From Eleginops maclovinus (lineage: Eukaryota; Chordata; Actinopteri; Perciformes; Eleginopidae): DNA of 64,000 bases. Below the pieces are notes generated by a model. That model saw only the letters and a program-made list of their open reading frames with translations. It was not told the origin of the DNA and made no database searches. Positions 34,900 to 45,691 of the stretch are shown piece after piece (the stretch's first letter is position 1; every line of letters starts with the position of its first letter). Location of the stretch: positions 5,515,043 through 5,579,042 of the forward strand of contig NC_086362.1 in the NCBI RefSeq assembly GCF_036324505.1, read 5' to 3'. The position numbers and the translations under genes are program-made.

Positions 34900-35480
34900 A
34901 CATTTGAAAAAAACTCAGAACTTTTAGGAAAAAAGTGATAATTTTGAAGAAATAGTAGGAAGTTCAAAAAAGTTGAAATTTGGTGAAAACAAAAACAGAA
35001 GTTTGAAAAGTGAGATAAAAAGTGTGAATTTTTAAAAGAAGAAGATTAGGGCCACATGGGCGATTTAGAATAATGAAAAAATAGTGGGACATCTTCAAAA
35101 GTTTAAATTTAGAAAAAAAGTAAGATTTTTCAGTAAAAAGTGATCATTTAAAAAAAAATATCGGAAACTTTTAAAAGTCCACAATTTGAAAAGAAATCCA
35201 GAAATTTGAAAAAAAAAGGCAAATCTTTTAGAAAGAAAAAAGGATAATTTTGAAGAAATAGTCAGAAATTCTAAAAAGTCAACATTTGGAAAAAAGATCT
35301 GAAGTTTTAAAAGAAAATCGAAAGGAAAAAAATTCTGAAAGAAAAAGTCTGAATTTACGAAAGAATATGATTATCGCAGCATGAAGAAGGAGTTAGAATA
35401 ATTAGCAAATAGTGGGACATTATTAAAAGTTGAAATTGAGAAAAAAAAGTCTGAAATTTGAAGAAAAAAAAAGTGTTTTT
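34900..35480 (+). repeat. Purine-rich degenerate tandem repeat, units of about 320 bp
   Basis: The plus strand is mostly A and G, built from short motifs like GAAATTTGAAAAAAAGTC. A higher-order repeat is visible: GATAATTTTGAAGAAATAG at about 34937 and 35242, and AATAGTGGGACAT at about 35080 and 35408, with spacings of 305 to 330 bp. No coding frame is present. Similar arrays exist in other teleosts as far as I recall. Confidence 0.65.
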
Positions 35481-37116
35481 CAAACACCAATCCATTTCTC
35501 TTGGCTTGGTTAGCCTTCCAAAAACATACAGCATGTGTGTCCCTGCCATCTGTTTGCTGAGGTAAAACAGGAAATCTGCATTCTATTGAACACCAAAGAC
35601 ATGAGATATGAAATGATGAATCACAAAAACTTCAAGGAGATTAATTAGGCAGTGCAGAGCTGTTGATTGGTCTATAAAAAAAAATTGAATGCTATTTAAG
35701 GGAGTGTGCAGACTCTCAGGCAATCAAAACATGTCCTGCCATTTATGTGCTCAAGTTTTAAGGGATAATCAAAGGAGCTGGCACTGCTGCGTTGCACACA
35801 GTGCCAAGAAATCGTTCAAATGTGCTGAGCTTAACTTACACCCAGTGCGTTGGAGCATTATTGGATGAGTTGTGTCTTGATCGTAAAGTAACATGAACTA
35901 GAGACTTGGCCAGTGCAAAAATGGACAATCAAGGACAGATTACCCTTTTTTCCCCCCTGAGTCTGGATAAAACACAACTAAAATGTTCATCCAAGTCTGC
36001 AAGTTTTGAGATGTTGGTGATTTAGCGATCTGAATCCAGGCTACTTCTTAAATCCAATGGAATAGTCCACTGTCATCATGTCCCTAGTGTAAAGGAAGTA
36101 CGATATTTACATTGGTTTTTCTGTATGTAGTATTTTCATTTACAGAGACTGGATTCCTAACCTGGCCAAGATCTGTAGGTAGTCACATAAACCTCCCTGG
36201 CTTTGGTGCCCGTGGTTCTTTGACACCTGGTTTGGACTAATTAATTTGAGAATAGGATTGGAAGTTCACCCCTTAAGAGTAATGTCGACTTAAAGGGCTT
36301 TACGTCGATTCTGCTAGTTAGCTGCTTTTAAATGCTTCTTTCTTTCCTTGAAATTTGGATTCACTTTCACTCAATGATTACCTATTTATTCAAGGGTTGT
36401 GCACACAATCTCACAAAAATCCATAGCGAATGTATTTTAATTTTGCACAAATGTCAAAAGTCAACGTTACTGTGACCCCTGTTCAATTTAGAAGATAAAG
36501 ATCTGTCTTCATAGTATGTTGGATATTCCCAAACCAATGTTTGTATCTAAATGAAATCGAAGGAAATGGTGGATGTAAGCATTCAAGGGAAAAAAAGCAT
36601 ATTGCTCTGGGAAAAGAAAAAGCAGGGGTTAACCGGGAGCTCATTTTGCCACAGGGGCCCTAGCAGGTCAATCCAGCCAAAGAATTCACAAATCGCTGGC
36701 GTGGTGATGTCTTAATTCATTCATTAAGATGTCCAAATGTGTACATGCTAGATATAGGATTTCCATTCGGGATTCGGTGCAACAGCAAGGCATGCATGTG
36801 TGATATGCACGCGTGTAAAGCGGCAACGCAAATGCATTTTTTTGGGGAGATGATCAAGGTCTTTTACAAGATGAAACACACTGATATAACTATTAAAATG
36901 ACACAGAAAAAGACAAGGCCCTCTCTGCTCATGTGGATTATAACGCATGTTTGGTCAAGCATTGCAAATTCTGATTGGATCCTTCATTTATAAATCACAT
37001 GTAGGTTTCATATCTGGGGATCTGATATTTTACAATTTATTTCAGTCCATCTTTCTCCCAAGTGGACGTGGAAAAATGTCTCACTATTGCACACCTTTAT
37101 CAGCGGCATGAACAGT
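35481..37116. other. Intergenic DNA before the hAT element
   Basis: Short frames only (36739-36993 plus, 36748-36948 minus, over the same DNA). No repeat is recognised. The sequence runs directly into the 8-bp target site of the transposon. Confidence 0.5.
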
Positions 37117-37124
37117 CTTTAGAT
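37117..37124. repeat. hAT target-site duplication, left
   Basis: CTTTAGAT immediately before the element. An identical copy follows the right end at 39954-39961. An 8-bp duplication is the hallmark of hAT insertion. Confidence 0.95.
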
Positions 37125-37138
37125 CAGGGGTCACCAAC
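37125..37138 (+). repeat. hAT terminal inverted repeat, left
   Basis: CAGGGGTCACCAAC, perfectly inverted at 39940-39953. Confidence 0.93.
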
Positions 37139-37395
37139 GCGTCGCCCGCGGGCGCCATGGCGCCCTCGAGGACTACTTGAGTCGCCCGCGAAGGCCTGTT
37201 CTAAAATAGCCTAGTTCTCACGTGACACACAACTTTATTTTATTCGTTGTTAAACTTTCTATTATTTTTAAATATATTGCATTGCTTGTAAGAAGATAAC
37301 AATATGCAGTATGCACGCATATAAACATATGCCTACTTATAAAACGTAATTTGTGTAAAATAAAATGCTTCAGATTACGTAGATTGGACCTAGCT

Positions 37396-37425
37396 GGTCT
37401 CCACGACAACCGTTGCGTGGAGACC
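37396..37425. promoter_or_regulatory. Hairpin in the transposase leader or promoter
   Basis: GGTCTCCACG (37396-37405) and CGTGGAGACC (37416-37425) form a perfect 10-bp stem; the loop ACAACCGTTG can pair further with one bulged base. It lies 64 to 93 bp before the transposase start. GTCTCCACGACAAC fits the RFX X-box pattern at 13 of 14 positions, and AACCGTTG resembles a MYB site. It could act as a transposase or host factor site, or as a leader RNA structure. Confidence 0.6.
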
Positions 37426-37457
37426 GAGTCCAGTCAGTGCAGTGAAGCGAAGTCAAG

Positions 37458-37469
37458 ATGAACGGATGA
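37458..37469 (+). CDS. Minimal upstream ORF in the transposase leader
   Basis: ATG AAC GGA TGA, three codons and a stop, 20 bp before the main start. If the transcript begins upstream of it, such a minimal ORF could lower translation of the transposase. It may be chance. Confidence 0.3.
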   Translation: MNG

Positions 37470-37488
37470 TTACAATTTAATCGAAAAC

Positions 37489-39604
37489 ATGGCAGAAAAA
37501 AGAAAGAGAACGTATTATTTTCACGGTGAATGGGAGCAAGAGTTTTTTTTTACCACTGTAAAAGATGCCTGCGTGTGTCTCATTTGCCGGGCGACTGTGG
37601 CGATACCAAAGCGGCACAATGTTGAGAGGCATTTCAAGACCTGTCACGCAAGCTACCATGCTAACTACCCACCGGGCAGCGCACTACGAGTGGAAAAAGT
37701 AAGTGAGCTAAAGGCAGGATTGTGCAAGCAACAGTCTTTTTTCACAAGACCAGCTAAAAAATCTCAGAAAGCTACCGAAGCCTCGTTCAGAGCAACAGAA
37801 CACCTGATAAAGAAGAAGAAGGCATTTACAGATGGAGACCTTTTCAAGGAAACGATGATGATAGTTCTGAACACTGTGCTTAAAGACGAGAAATATGGGA
37901 AGGAAGTGCTCTCTTCTGTAGCTGATGTTCAAATGGGGGCAAGCACAATGGTCAGGAGAGTGACAGCAATGTCCGACAACTTGACTGATCAGCTGGACCA
38001 GGATCTCAGGGAGTGCAGGTGGTTCAGCATCCAATGTGATGAGTCCATCGACAGCAGCAGCACGGCGCAGCTGATGATGTTTGTTCGGATGGTGTTTCAA
38101 GATTTCTCTACAAAAGAGGAACTTCTCACACTACTCCCCCTAAAAACCAGCACAAGGGGGGTTGATATCTACAACGCGGTGAAGGAGTTTTTCAACAACA
38201 GAAACATACCACTGGAAAAGCTGGTGTCGATTACCACCGATGGGGCTCCTGCGATGACCGGACGGCATGCAGGGTTCATCGCGCTCTGTAAAAGCGACCC
38301 AGCGTTCCCGAAATTCGTACAGTACCACTGCATCATTCACCAGCAGGCCTTATGTGCAAAGGTGCGTTTTCATTTTGTATTTTATTAATTTATGTTATCC
38401 TTGTTGTAGGCCTAATATCCTATTTGTAATTATGAGTAGGCCTATTGGGCATATTTTACGCATCTGCTTGTAGACCGGCCCCTACTGCGCTTTTTGGTCG
38501 TTAGAGTCAACTTCATAGTTGTGATACGGCGCTATATAAATACATTTTGTTTTGTATTGTATTGTATTGTATTGTATTGTTATTGTTTTTAAGTGCTTTG
38601 AGTAAGAGTGATTTTATTTTATTTTTAAGGTGATCGGCTTCGAGCACGTAATGACTCCTGTTGTGAGGATCATAAACAGCATCCGTTCCAAAGCTAAACA
38701 ACACCGAAGTTTCAAGGTGATGTTGGCGGAGCTGTCGGCTGAATATGGGGACCTGCTTCTCCACACGGACATCCGATGGCTCAGCAGAGGACGGATTCTG
38801 CTCCGGTTTTTGTCGCTGTTGAGGGAGATCAAAGATTTTATGAAATCTAGAGACGAAGACACATCGCTGCTGGAGGACGTTGCGTGGCTACTAGACCTGG
38901 CATTTCTGACGGACATTACTGGAAAACTGAACAATCTGAACTGTGCGCTGCAAGGCAAAGGTAAGACTGTTGCCGACATGATCAGTGCTTTAAATGCGTT
39001 TAAAGCACAGATGAGCATTTTCTCTGCGCATTTACAGAGAAAAAAGGTGCTGCACTTCCCCTCTTTGCAGATGGTGCTGAACGACAATACCTCTGCGTCT
39101 GAGATTTTTGGCAACGCTGCCGAAAAATACACTCAAGTCATAAACAGGGTTGGGCAAGAGTTTGAGAATAGGTTTTGTGACATTGATAAACTTGAGCCAT
39201 GTGTGTCGTTCGTTTCGAATCCATTTATAAACGTGGACACAACGTCCATTGCTGAGCAACTAAGTGCAATGTTCAGCTTGGATGCTGGGCAGGTGGAAAT
39301 AGAAATAGTGACACTGCAGAATGACATTCGCCTCAAAGCCCACCAGGCTGCAGCAAACTTTTGGGGCCTTGTTGATACTGAAAAGTACAGTGGTCTGTGC
39401 ACAGCAGCAATGAAGGTTGCCAGTCTGTTTGGGTCTACCTATCTTTGTGAATCAGCCTTTTCTGACATGAATTTCATAAAAAACGAACACAGAACACGGC
39501 TCACTGATGCACATCTGCAAGACTCACTCAGACTTGCAGTGTCAAATTACAGCCCAGATTACGAGGCCCTGGTTGCCAGCATGCAATGCCAGGCTTCCCA
39601 TTAA
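37489..39604 (+). CDS. hAT transposase with BED zinc finger, two exons (37489-38361, 38630-39604)
   Basis: Joining the exons gives 615 residues with no stop or frameshift. Start ATG at 37489 has A at -3 and G at +4. Residues 30-53 form a BED-type finger (C30, C33, H48, H53) for binding the element ends. Catalytic RNase-H-like parts follow: D184 in QCDES, D251 in TTDGAPAM, the C281/H284 pair in HCIIHQQAL, TDIRWLSRG at 337-345, and E565 in YLCESAF, with the C-terminal hAT dimerisation region at about 545-610. Known hAT transposases use three acidic residues for cut-and-paste transposition in the nucleus. The protein closely resembles the Charlie-derived C-terminal half of vertebrate GTF2IRD2 and related fish predictions (family recall). 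It lies inside intact inverted repeats, so it is a transposon gene, not an evidently domesticated one. Confidence 0.92.
38362..38629 (+). other. Intron of the hAT transposase
   Basis: A 268-bp phase-0 intron with donor AAG|GTGCGT and acceptor TTTTTAAG|GTG. Removing it joins ...HQQALCAK directly to VIGFEHVM..., restoring the spacing expected in the family between HCIIHQQAL and HTDIRW. Both flanking frames end or begin just at these sites. Its acceptor polypyrimidine tract is T-rich. It carries a retroelement-like tail (38521-38585). Confidence 0.85.
38521..38585 (+). mobile_element. Retroelement 3' tail inside the transposase intron
   Basis: ACGGCGCTATATAAATACATTTTG followed by about five ATTGT units is like the conserved 3' end of teleost L2-type LINEs and their partner SINEs, which finish in GGCGCTATATAAATAAA-like sequence and a short tandem tail. 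Sequence before it (from about 38400) may be the rest of a short SINE, but I cannot place its start. Confidence 0.55.
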
Positions 39605-39698
39605 AACTTATGAAAGATTGTGATGGATTAAATAGGCCTATAAATACTTTTGTTTAATGTTATGTTGTTCTGTTTGATGGTGATTACAGTGAAATAGA

Positions 39699-39704
39699 AA
39701 TAAA
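39699..39704 (+). terminator. Polyadenylation signal of the transposase gene
   Basis: AATAAA 95 bp after the stop codon and 249 bp before the element's right end, well placed to end the transposase transcript inside the transposon. Confidence 0.7.
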
Positions 39705-39939
39705 GTGCTGATTTTGATATTTGTCTGTTTCCTTCCTTTTTAAGCCATTATTGATAATTAGGCCTATTGTGCAAATTTGTTAAAATGAGCAGTGTCCTCA
39801 AACAGGTGAATATAACTAATTAGTTTTACTATTAATAATAACATACAATTAAAGGTAAACCGCGCAAATTTGAAGCGTACCAAATTGGTAGCCCTTCACA
39901 TTAATCGGTACCCAAGAAGTAGCCCTCAGTTCAAAAAAG

Positions 39940-39953
39940 GTTGGTGACCCCTG
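39940..39953 (-). repeat. hAT terminal inverted repeat, right
   Basis: GTTGGTGACCCCTG, the exact inverse of the left end. Confidence 0.93.
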
Positions 39954-39961
39954 CTTTAGAT
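39954..39961. repeat. hAT target-site duplication, right
   Basis: CTTTAGAT, identical to 37117-37124. Confidence 0.95.
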
Positions 39962-40891
39962 GCTCCCGTTTCTCCTGGCCTCAGTGTCGGCGCAGCATTT
40001 GTAAACGTGTACGTGTGTTTGTGTGTGTAGCGGCTGCAGGCTTTTAGCTGGATGAGCCTGCATCCCTTTCCCACAGAAATCAATTAAACCTGTCAATGGC
40101 CATCGATCTGCGAGGCACGCATCCACCCGCCTGCTGCAGGATTAGAGATGTCGTGGGGGGAGGGTTACTGTCTTAGCGTGGGTGTCTCGGTGAACCTTGA
40201 CATAACTGCACATCATCTCCTCCCTGCTTCTTAGAATAGGGGGCTTGTTAGCCCGTGCGGTCTCCAGCAAGCAAGCTTTGCTGTAATTGAATAGCAGTAA
40301 GGCGGCTACATCAGAGGAGCGAGGGAGATGTGTTCCTTCCTCCATCAATCCACTTAGATGATAAATGGTTCACACAAAAAGGGTTTTGGAGGGTAAAGCC
40401 AAAAAGGTGCGCACAGTATGACAACTTGTATGATGAGGATTAGTGTTAAAAATGACTAGTCAACAAGACACTATCTCCCTAGGTGAGCGAAAGGCTTTCT
40501 GAATGCATACTACGTCCTGTTTTAACCATAGAAGAAGGATGTATTTAAAGCTTAATATGGGTGAGGTAGCAGCGGACCACCCAAGCAAATCAGTGCCGTT
40601 GAATCAGAAGAAGTTATAGCCTTAAGTATGATTAAAGCAAACTTCTATATCAAATATATAGAGGGTGTTGTAATTGCGGGCGGCCAGCGCTCCTGACAAA
40701 ATATCGGGACGAGCGAATTAATGGCCGTGCGCTCATGCGTGTCCAAAGTATAATGCTTTAGGTTCACTGACTGATGAGATCTATTACTCTTAAAAATGTG
40801 GTTTAATGTTCCTTTTGGGCAGCAGGTGATTTTGACTGTCAGGGTATCCGCCTGAGTGGCTCTGCACACGGAGCACTATCAACGTAATGGC

Positions 40892-40895
<4 letters not shown>
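39962..40895. other. Intergenic DNA, possibly a conserved block
   Basis: The first 400 bp (to about 40350) are repeat-free and moderately GC-rich, with words such as ATCAATTAAACCTGTCAATGG (near 40079). This is a weak candidate for a conserved element interrupted by the nearby transposon insertion. No coding signal. Confidence 0.3.

Positions 40896-40922
<27 letters not shown>
40896..40922. repeat. (TG)n microsatellite
   Basis: About 13 TG units, followed after a gap by a second short TG tract near 40945-40966. Confidence 0.95.
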
Positions 40923-40923
<1 letters not shown>

Positions 40924-43900
40924 TGCATGAGTCTGTGCACAACGGTGTGTGTGTGTATCTGTGTGCTGCATGAGTGCTAACATATCTTGATTGTCAGGGT
41001 GTGAGTAGTGTTTATGAGAAATAATAACGTAGAGGCAAAATCCCGGCAGCATTTAGCTGGGCCATTATGGAGACAGAGACATTGAACCAAAATGTATTAT
41101 TCAGCACTTAAAAGCACACAGCATCTGCTCACAGCAGTTTAAAGCCCCTGTCCAATTCCGTTGCTGCTTAATATTTCACACACTCGTTGATGGGGAGGAA
41201 CGTCGCTTTAGGAGCTAATAGAAGCGTCAGATAGTTTGCACACATAGATGACCTTGAAGAAGAGAGTTCTCTAAGGTCAAAGGTAGCTGTTGTGTCATAA
41301 TTTCAGGAGTTTTTGTTGTAGCCTTGGATACATTTACCTGTGTCAAATCCCCTTCTCTTTGTCTGCTATAAACATCACTGGATGACAGCAGCCCCGGCAA
41401 ACACGTTGCAGCACACAGATGTATCAGATATCTCCAGGAATCTGACATTTATGGGTTTTTCTTCCCCATTTTGCATAGAACCCATTCAACTGTCAGTGTC
41501 CTCACTAAACCCCTGACGCCTGCCAGGAAAAGTTGGATGTTTTTCGCCGAGTGTTTGCTAGATTTTTAAGGAAAAGCTGCTCAGGAAGAAATGGACCTCA
41601 TTCCGTTCCATGGTGCTGACCATTTCTATGCCCTCAGGGGAGACTGCAGGAGAAACGCACATTCCTACTTGTACTTGACTTCGCCTTGCCTGAGGCAGAC
41701 ACCTATGTACTGTATTTGGCTCCACTTTTAGCATTGCCGGACCTGCAAACTGCCAAACACCAACTAAAAGTCAGGTTACGGCTGTTAAACCTTTCTGTTT
41801 AGGTTAGTTGATTCATAATCAGGGGAGACAGCGGAAAAGATGGACGGGAATAGCTAATAAAACAAGGCCACTGAAAAGCTAGACACACATATAAAAACGT
41901 TCACATTAAACTTTCTGGTTCAAAATGATGGTTTCATTTCATGTGCAAAGAAACTTCACACTTGAATTAAACTCAAATGACAGATAAGTGACGCATACCT
42001 AATGTGTCTTTTTAAAAGAGTGGCAGTGATGCGTTGAATTAAATTGTTTATTGTTAGGCTATGACTTTTTTGTGCAAAGAAATACACATCGACATTTCTG
42101 AAAGGTCAGGATCAATTATGTCAAACTTTTTAGAACTTCTCTCGCCTGCACAGTTTTAGCACTTAGTAGAAGTGTTTTTACATGGGTGTTTCAAGTGTCA
42201 TCGCTGACTGAGATCCAGACAGACATTAGGAATGATGAATAAGACAAGAAAGGTTTGAAATGAAAGACTGATCTGCCTCTCAGATCGGGCATAAATCAGC
42301 TTAAGACCAAATAGATGTTTTGATTTGAAGACAGACGTTTAAAAAAAGGGTTTATATTTAACAGAGCCTATCTGAGAATGGAGTTTGTTAAAAAATAAAA
42401 ACAATAATCTGTCTTTGGAGATGTATTGAAGTCCAGAAAATGTGTTAATAATGGTCTGCTAACAAATTTTAGTCAATTGCTAAAAAATACTTACCAATAT
42501 AAGGTTTTGGTAGTATTGACATATATTTACTGACTACCTTTGATCAGTTAAAAAGAAATGTCCATAACGTATACTAACACGTTAACATTTACAGTGTTCA
42601 GTGTTTTCTACCACTTTCCAATTCCAATAGTATTTGTGTGCAATACAAACATTTAGATCCTTGTAAACACTTCCTGAGCTGATATGAGATTGCTACAGCA
42701 AACCAGCTACTGAGAAATATTGACTTTTACCGTGAAGGGAATGCAGAAACACTTTCAGATCCAATTTGAGTGTACAAAATCCTGATGAACTGAGGGCCAT
42801 TATGCATGCAAACTAGGTGGAAATGATTTTTTTTAAAAAGGGTATACTAGTGTGTGGCCCCTCCCAAAAAACAGCAGATATCTAAGATTATTTTAAAGAG
42901 CCACAGACAACCCTTTTAACATAGGTATTAATGCTGGGTATAAAATGAAACGTGTCTTTGTTGACAGTTTTTAGAGATTTCCCCCGTCATCTGTGATCAA
43001 ATATTAATGGCACCATGTGGACTGATGTGGGATTGAGTTTCTCACCCGCTAACGTTGGAGCTCTTCATCTTCTTTGGGTTGTTTTACTCAGATGTTGAAC
43101 ACAGTTTAACAAGCAAGGTCCCAAATCAACTCCTAAGTCTACACAGAAAAGTATTAAATGAAGTCCTCAAGTCAATATGCTCTGTTTACCCAATTGAATT
43201 CCACTTTAAATATTGATTATAATTCAGAAACCACAATACACAGCTTTATATCAACAACATATATCTCGGCTCTGAAACTATTAGCATGGCTAGTTTGTGG
43301 ACACTGCTAACTGCTAAGGATGTGCTAGTACAAGTTAGTCTTTATAGCTATCTAAGATTTTCCTGTACTTCTTTCATTTCAATTCATCCAATACAGAGTT
43401 TAATTGAATTGGCGATAACTATTTTTTTTGTCCAGCCTAGATTAGCAGAAACAAGTTGAACACAGCACTGACGTATGAACACATTGTGGGTTGATATACT
43501 GCTAACAGGCATGCTAAATCCTAGGTAGCAATCTAGAAAGTAGTTCAAAGTTGAGTCAAAAGTCGTATCTATACCATTGATTATTGCAAAACATCGGTCT
43601 TTTCTGGAATGGTGCTACACAGGTAGTAAGTTACAAAAGCTTCCTCCGTTTTTGGTTTCTCCCGTTCCTTTATTGAGCAATTGAAACGATTTGCTATCAA
43701 ACAACTAGACAAATGTGCTGCTCAAAGTTGATTGAAGTTGACCTTGATATGAACAATTTGCAGGGATTTACTCGGCCTCCAATGCACTGAATTGATTTCC
43801 ATTGGAATTAAAATCCTAGTGTGGCTAGGGCTTTTAGTCAGGTCCAATTTGACTCCAGTATGGTGAATATTTATAACCAATCTTACTCGGCTAACCAGCA

Positions 43901-44079
43901 GCCTTGTCAGCAGTGCCAATGTCTACCTTTTTCAGTGTTCATCTTACTTTATCTTCAATCCAGTAATATCAAAACACAGAAGGTGGAAATCCTTAAGGGA
44001 AACGTTTTTTGTCAATGTCAGCCTGTAGATCATTCAGGGGTTTTTTTGTCCTCTGCTCTCCTTTGATTAGTAAAGTCCC
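40923..44079. other. Intergenic DNA, no gene
   Basis: About 3.2 kb. A DR1-like site, AGGTCA A AGGTAG, lies at 41274-41286. Words near 43280-43320 and 43495-43520 (ATTAGCATGGCTAG, CTAACAGGCATGCTAAATCC) look like decayed teleost repeat. Nothing else can be assigned. Confidence 0.45.
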
Positions 44080-44510
44080 TTCTACTCCCAGTTGGAACGC
44101 AGTGCCAGTTGTCACCTTCACCATGCATTTCATTGCGTCTAATCAACCACACCTGGCGATACACCTGGCACTCTTGTCATTAGCTCATTTCCTGATTGCG
44201 CCGAGCCAACGGGCCCCTTGTGTCCTTTTCAAATCAACAATAGGAGATAAACTCTATCTCCAATTTGAGTCTGTTCATTAAGGAATTTGTTTTTGGTCAA
44301 ATTTTGGTGAGTCCTTCGTCGTTTTCTTTTTTATTCAAATGCAAATTCTTAGACATGTGTTGTGTTGGCACAGTTAGGGGCAAATTAACCTCAGTGCTAA
44401 CACACTTACAGATTTCATTAACACAGCTGCTTGGCGATGAGGAAATCTGGTGCGTTTCAACCAACTTCTTTTCCTATTTGTTTCTCTTCTCTCCATCTCC
44501 TGGATGAGAC
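44080..44510. promoter_or_regulatory. Candidate conserved non-coding element
   Basis: Repeat-free; includes AATCAACCACACCTGGCG and a second ACACCTGGCA within 30 bp (near 44141-44171), which are paired CACCTG E-boxes of SNAI/ZEB type, plus AACAATAGGAG (SOX-like) near 44238. Frames here (44009-44281, 44265-44507) lack domains. Motif-based inference only. Confidence 0.33.
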
Positions 44511-45663
44511 CTGCTCGTTTCCGTGAGACCTTGGGAATAAGGACTTTACTTGAGAAAAAGTAGGTGGAAGTTACCCGCTAAAGAGGCCTCCGGGAGGAGA
44601 AAGAGGAGGGAGAGAATAATAATGTTGAGATGCCGCTGAGTCTAAAGAGGGCTTCCCACTGAGAGAGGAGGAATAGAAAGACACGCTCTCTCTTCCTCAC
44701 AACTCCTTGACATCCAGGAGTGAAAAAAGAAGAGAGTAAGCTTCAGGGGAAGGAGGTCAAAAAGAAGGCGAAGAAGGAGGGAACCAGAGGCTTTTTGAGT
44801 GTAAATGTGGGTGTTTTGGGAGGGGAACGGTGTGCCCTGTGCCCTCATCAACAGGACTTCTTATCCACTGGGGTCCAATGACTCTGCTGACACAATGAAT
44901 TATTCCCAATGTCCTCTGGCCCATGCTGTGACCTGGCAAAGAAGATATAATTAATGGATAGACCAAGCTTCCTCTCGACCGTTCACACATGAGAGGCAGT
45001 AGATGCAGATTTGGATTATTAGATAATATTGTAAGAAGGACAAAAACTTTGTCTTCTTTGTCTCAGTTGGAGCACTTCCACAAAAAAAGCCATTGTTTGG
45101 TATGCGCACCAGTAAGTGCTTGCATATGCAGACTGCGACAGTTAGTTTAACGTCCAATGTCATACAGATATCCGGCAATGTCAAGATTTGTATTTCTCTG
45201 TGTTTCCAATTTCATGAGACAGTGATGCGTGACAGCAGTGACAAGAACTCCAAGGTGCCGCGCTGCCCAGGTATTCACAGAGCAGTGCTGAGTTGGCTGT
45301 TGAATTTCCCTTTTTTTCTACTTCCTTTTCCACTTTTCAAAGAGCTATTGCAAATGAGATTCCACCTGTCACTGACTTTGGGATGAGAGGGCAGGATTCA
45401 TCTTCTCATGCCATCGGTTTAGTTCTGCAATGGCCAGCACTGGAAGAAGTAAAAACAACAGTACCACATTGGGGGAAAAGTTAGAACTGAAGGTCATTGT
45501 TAAAGTATCAGTAGAAAGCATCAAAATGTACTTTAAATAATAGTCTAATGAAGAATGACCCATTATATAAATGTACTGATCAACTATTGTATGAAGTGGT
45601 TCAGGAATTACATATTTTTGTTGGCTGACACGGAAGTTGGCATTGCAAAAGGCTCCCTCGACC
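44511..45663. other. Intergenic DNA, nothing assigned
   Basis: A purine-rich patch occurs at 44580-44800. Overlapping short frames on both strands (44642-45386) show no domain. Confidence 0.5.
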
Positions 45664-45691
45664 AAATCCAATGGATTTTCCCATTGGATTT
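45664..45691. other. Perfect 11-bp inverted repeat (hairpin)
   Basis: AAATCCAATGG (45664-45674) and CCATTGGATTT (45681-45691), with a 6-nt loop. Each arm contains a CCAAT word, so two CCAAT boxes face each other. No wider transposon ends were found around it. Confidence 0.65.

Larger units (their letters stand above)
37125..39953 (+). mobile_element. Complete hAT-superfamily DNA transposon (Charlie-like), potentially autonomous
   Basis: The 2829-bp element starts CAGGGGTCACCAAC and ends in its exact inverse GTTGGTGACCCCTG, flanked by a perfect 8-bp duplication. Shared subterminal words (GAGGACTACTT near 37165 and, inverted, AGTAGCCCTC near 39919) are likely transposase contacts. The left subterminal region is GC- and CpG-rich (37139-37195), unlike the rest of the window. 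Inside is one gene with a two-exon transposase and a polyadenylation signal. Undecayed ends, a perfect target duplication and an uninterrupted frame point to recent insertion. Ends beginning CAGGGGTC are typical of Charlie-type hAT elements. Confidence 0.93.

Noticed and set aside
37708..38340. Minus-strand frames inside the transposase gene (37708-38100, 38140-38340)
   Set aside because: These are shadows of the plus-strand transposase reading frame.
38267..38473. Plus-strand frame crossing the transposase exon-intron border
   Set aside because: Out of phase with the transposase and running into the intron.
37489..39604. A domesticated host gene instead of a transposon
   Set aside because: Intact inverted ends and a perfect 8-bp target duplication surround the gene, which fits a mobile copy; domesticated genes usually lose these.
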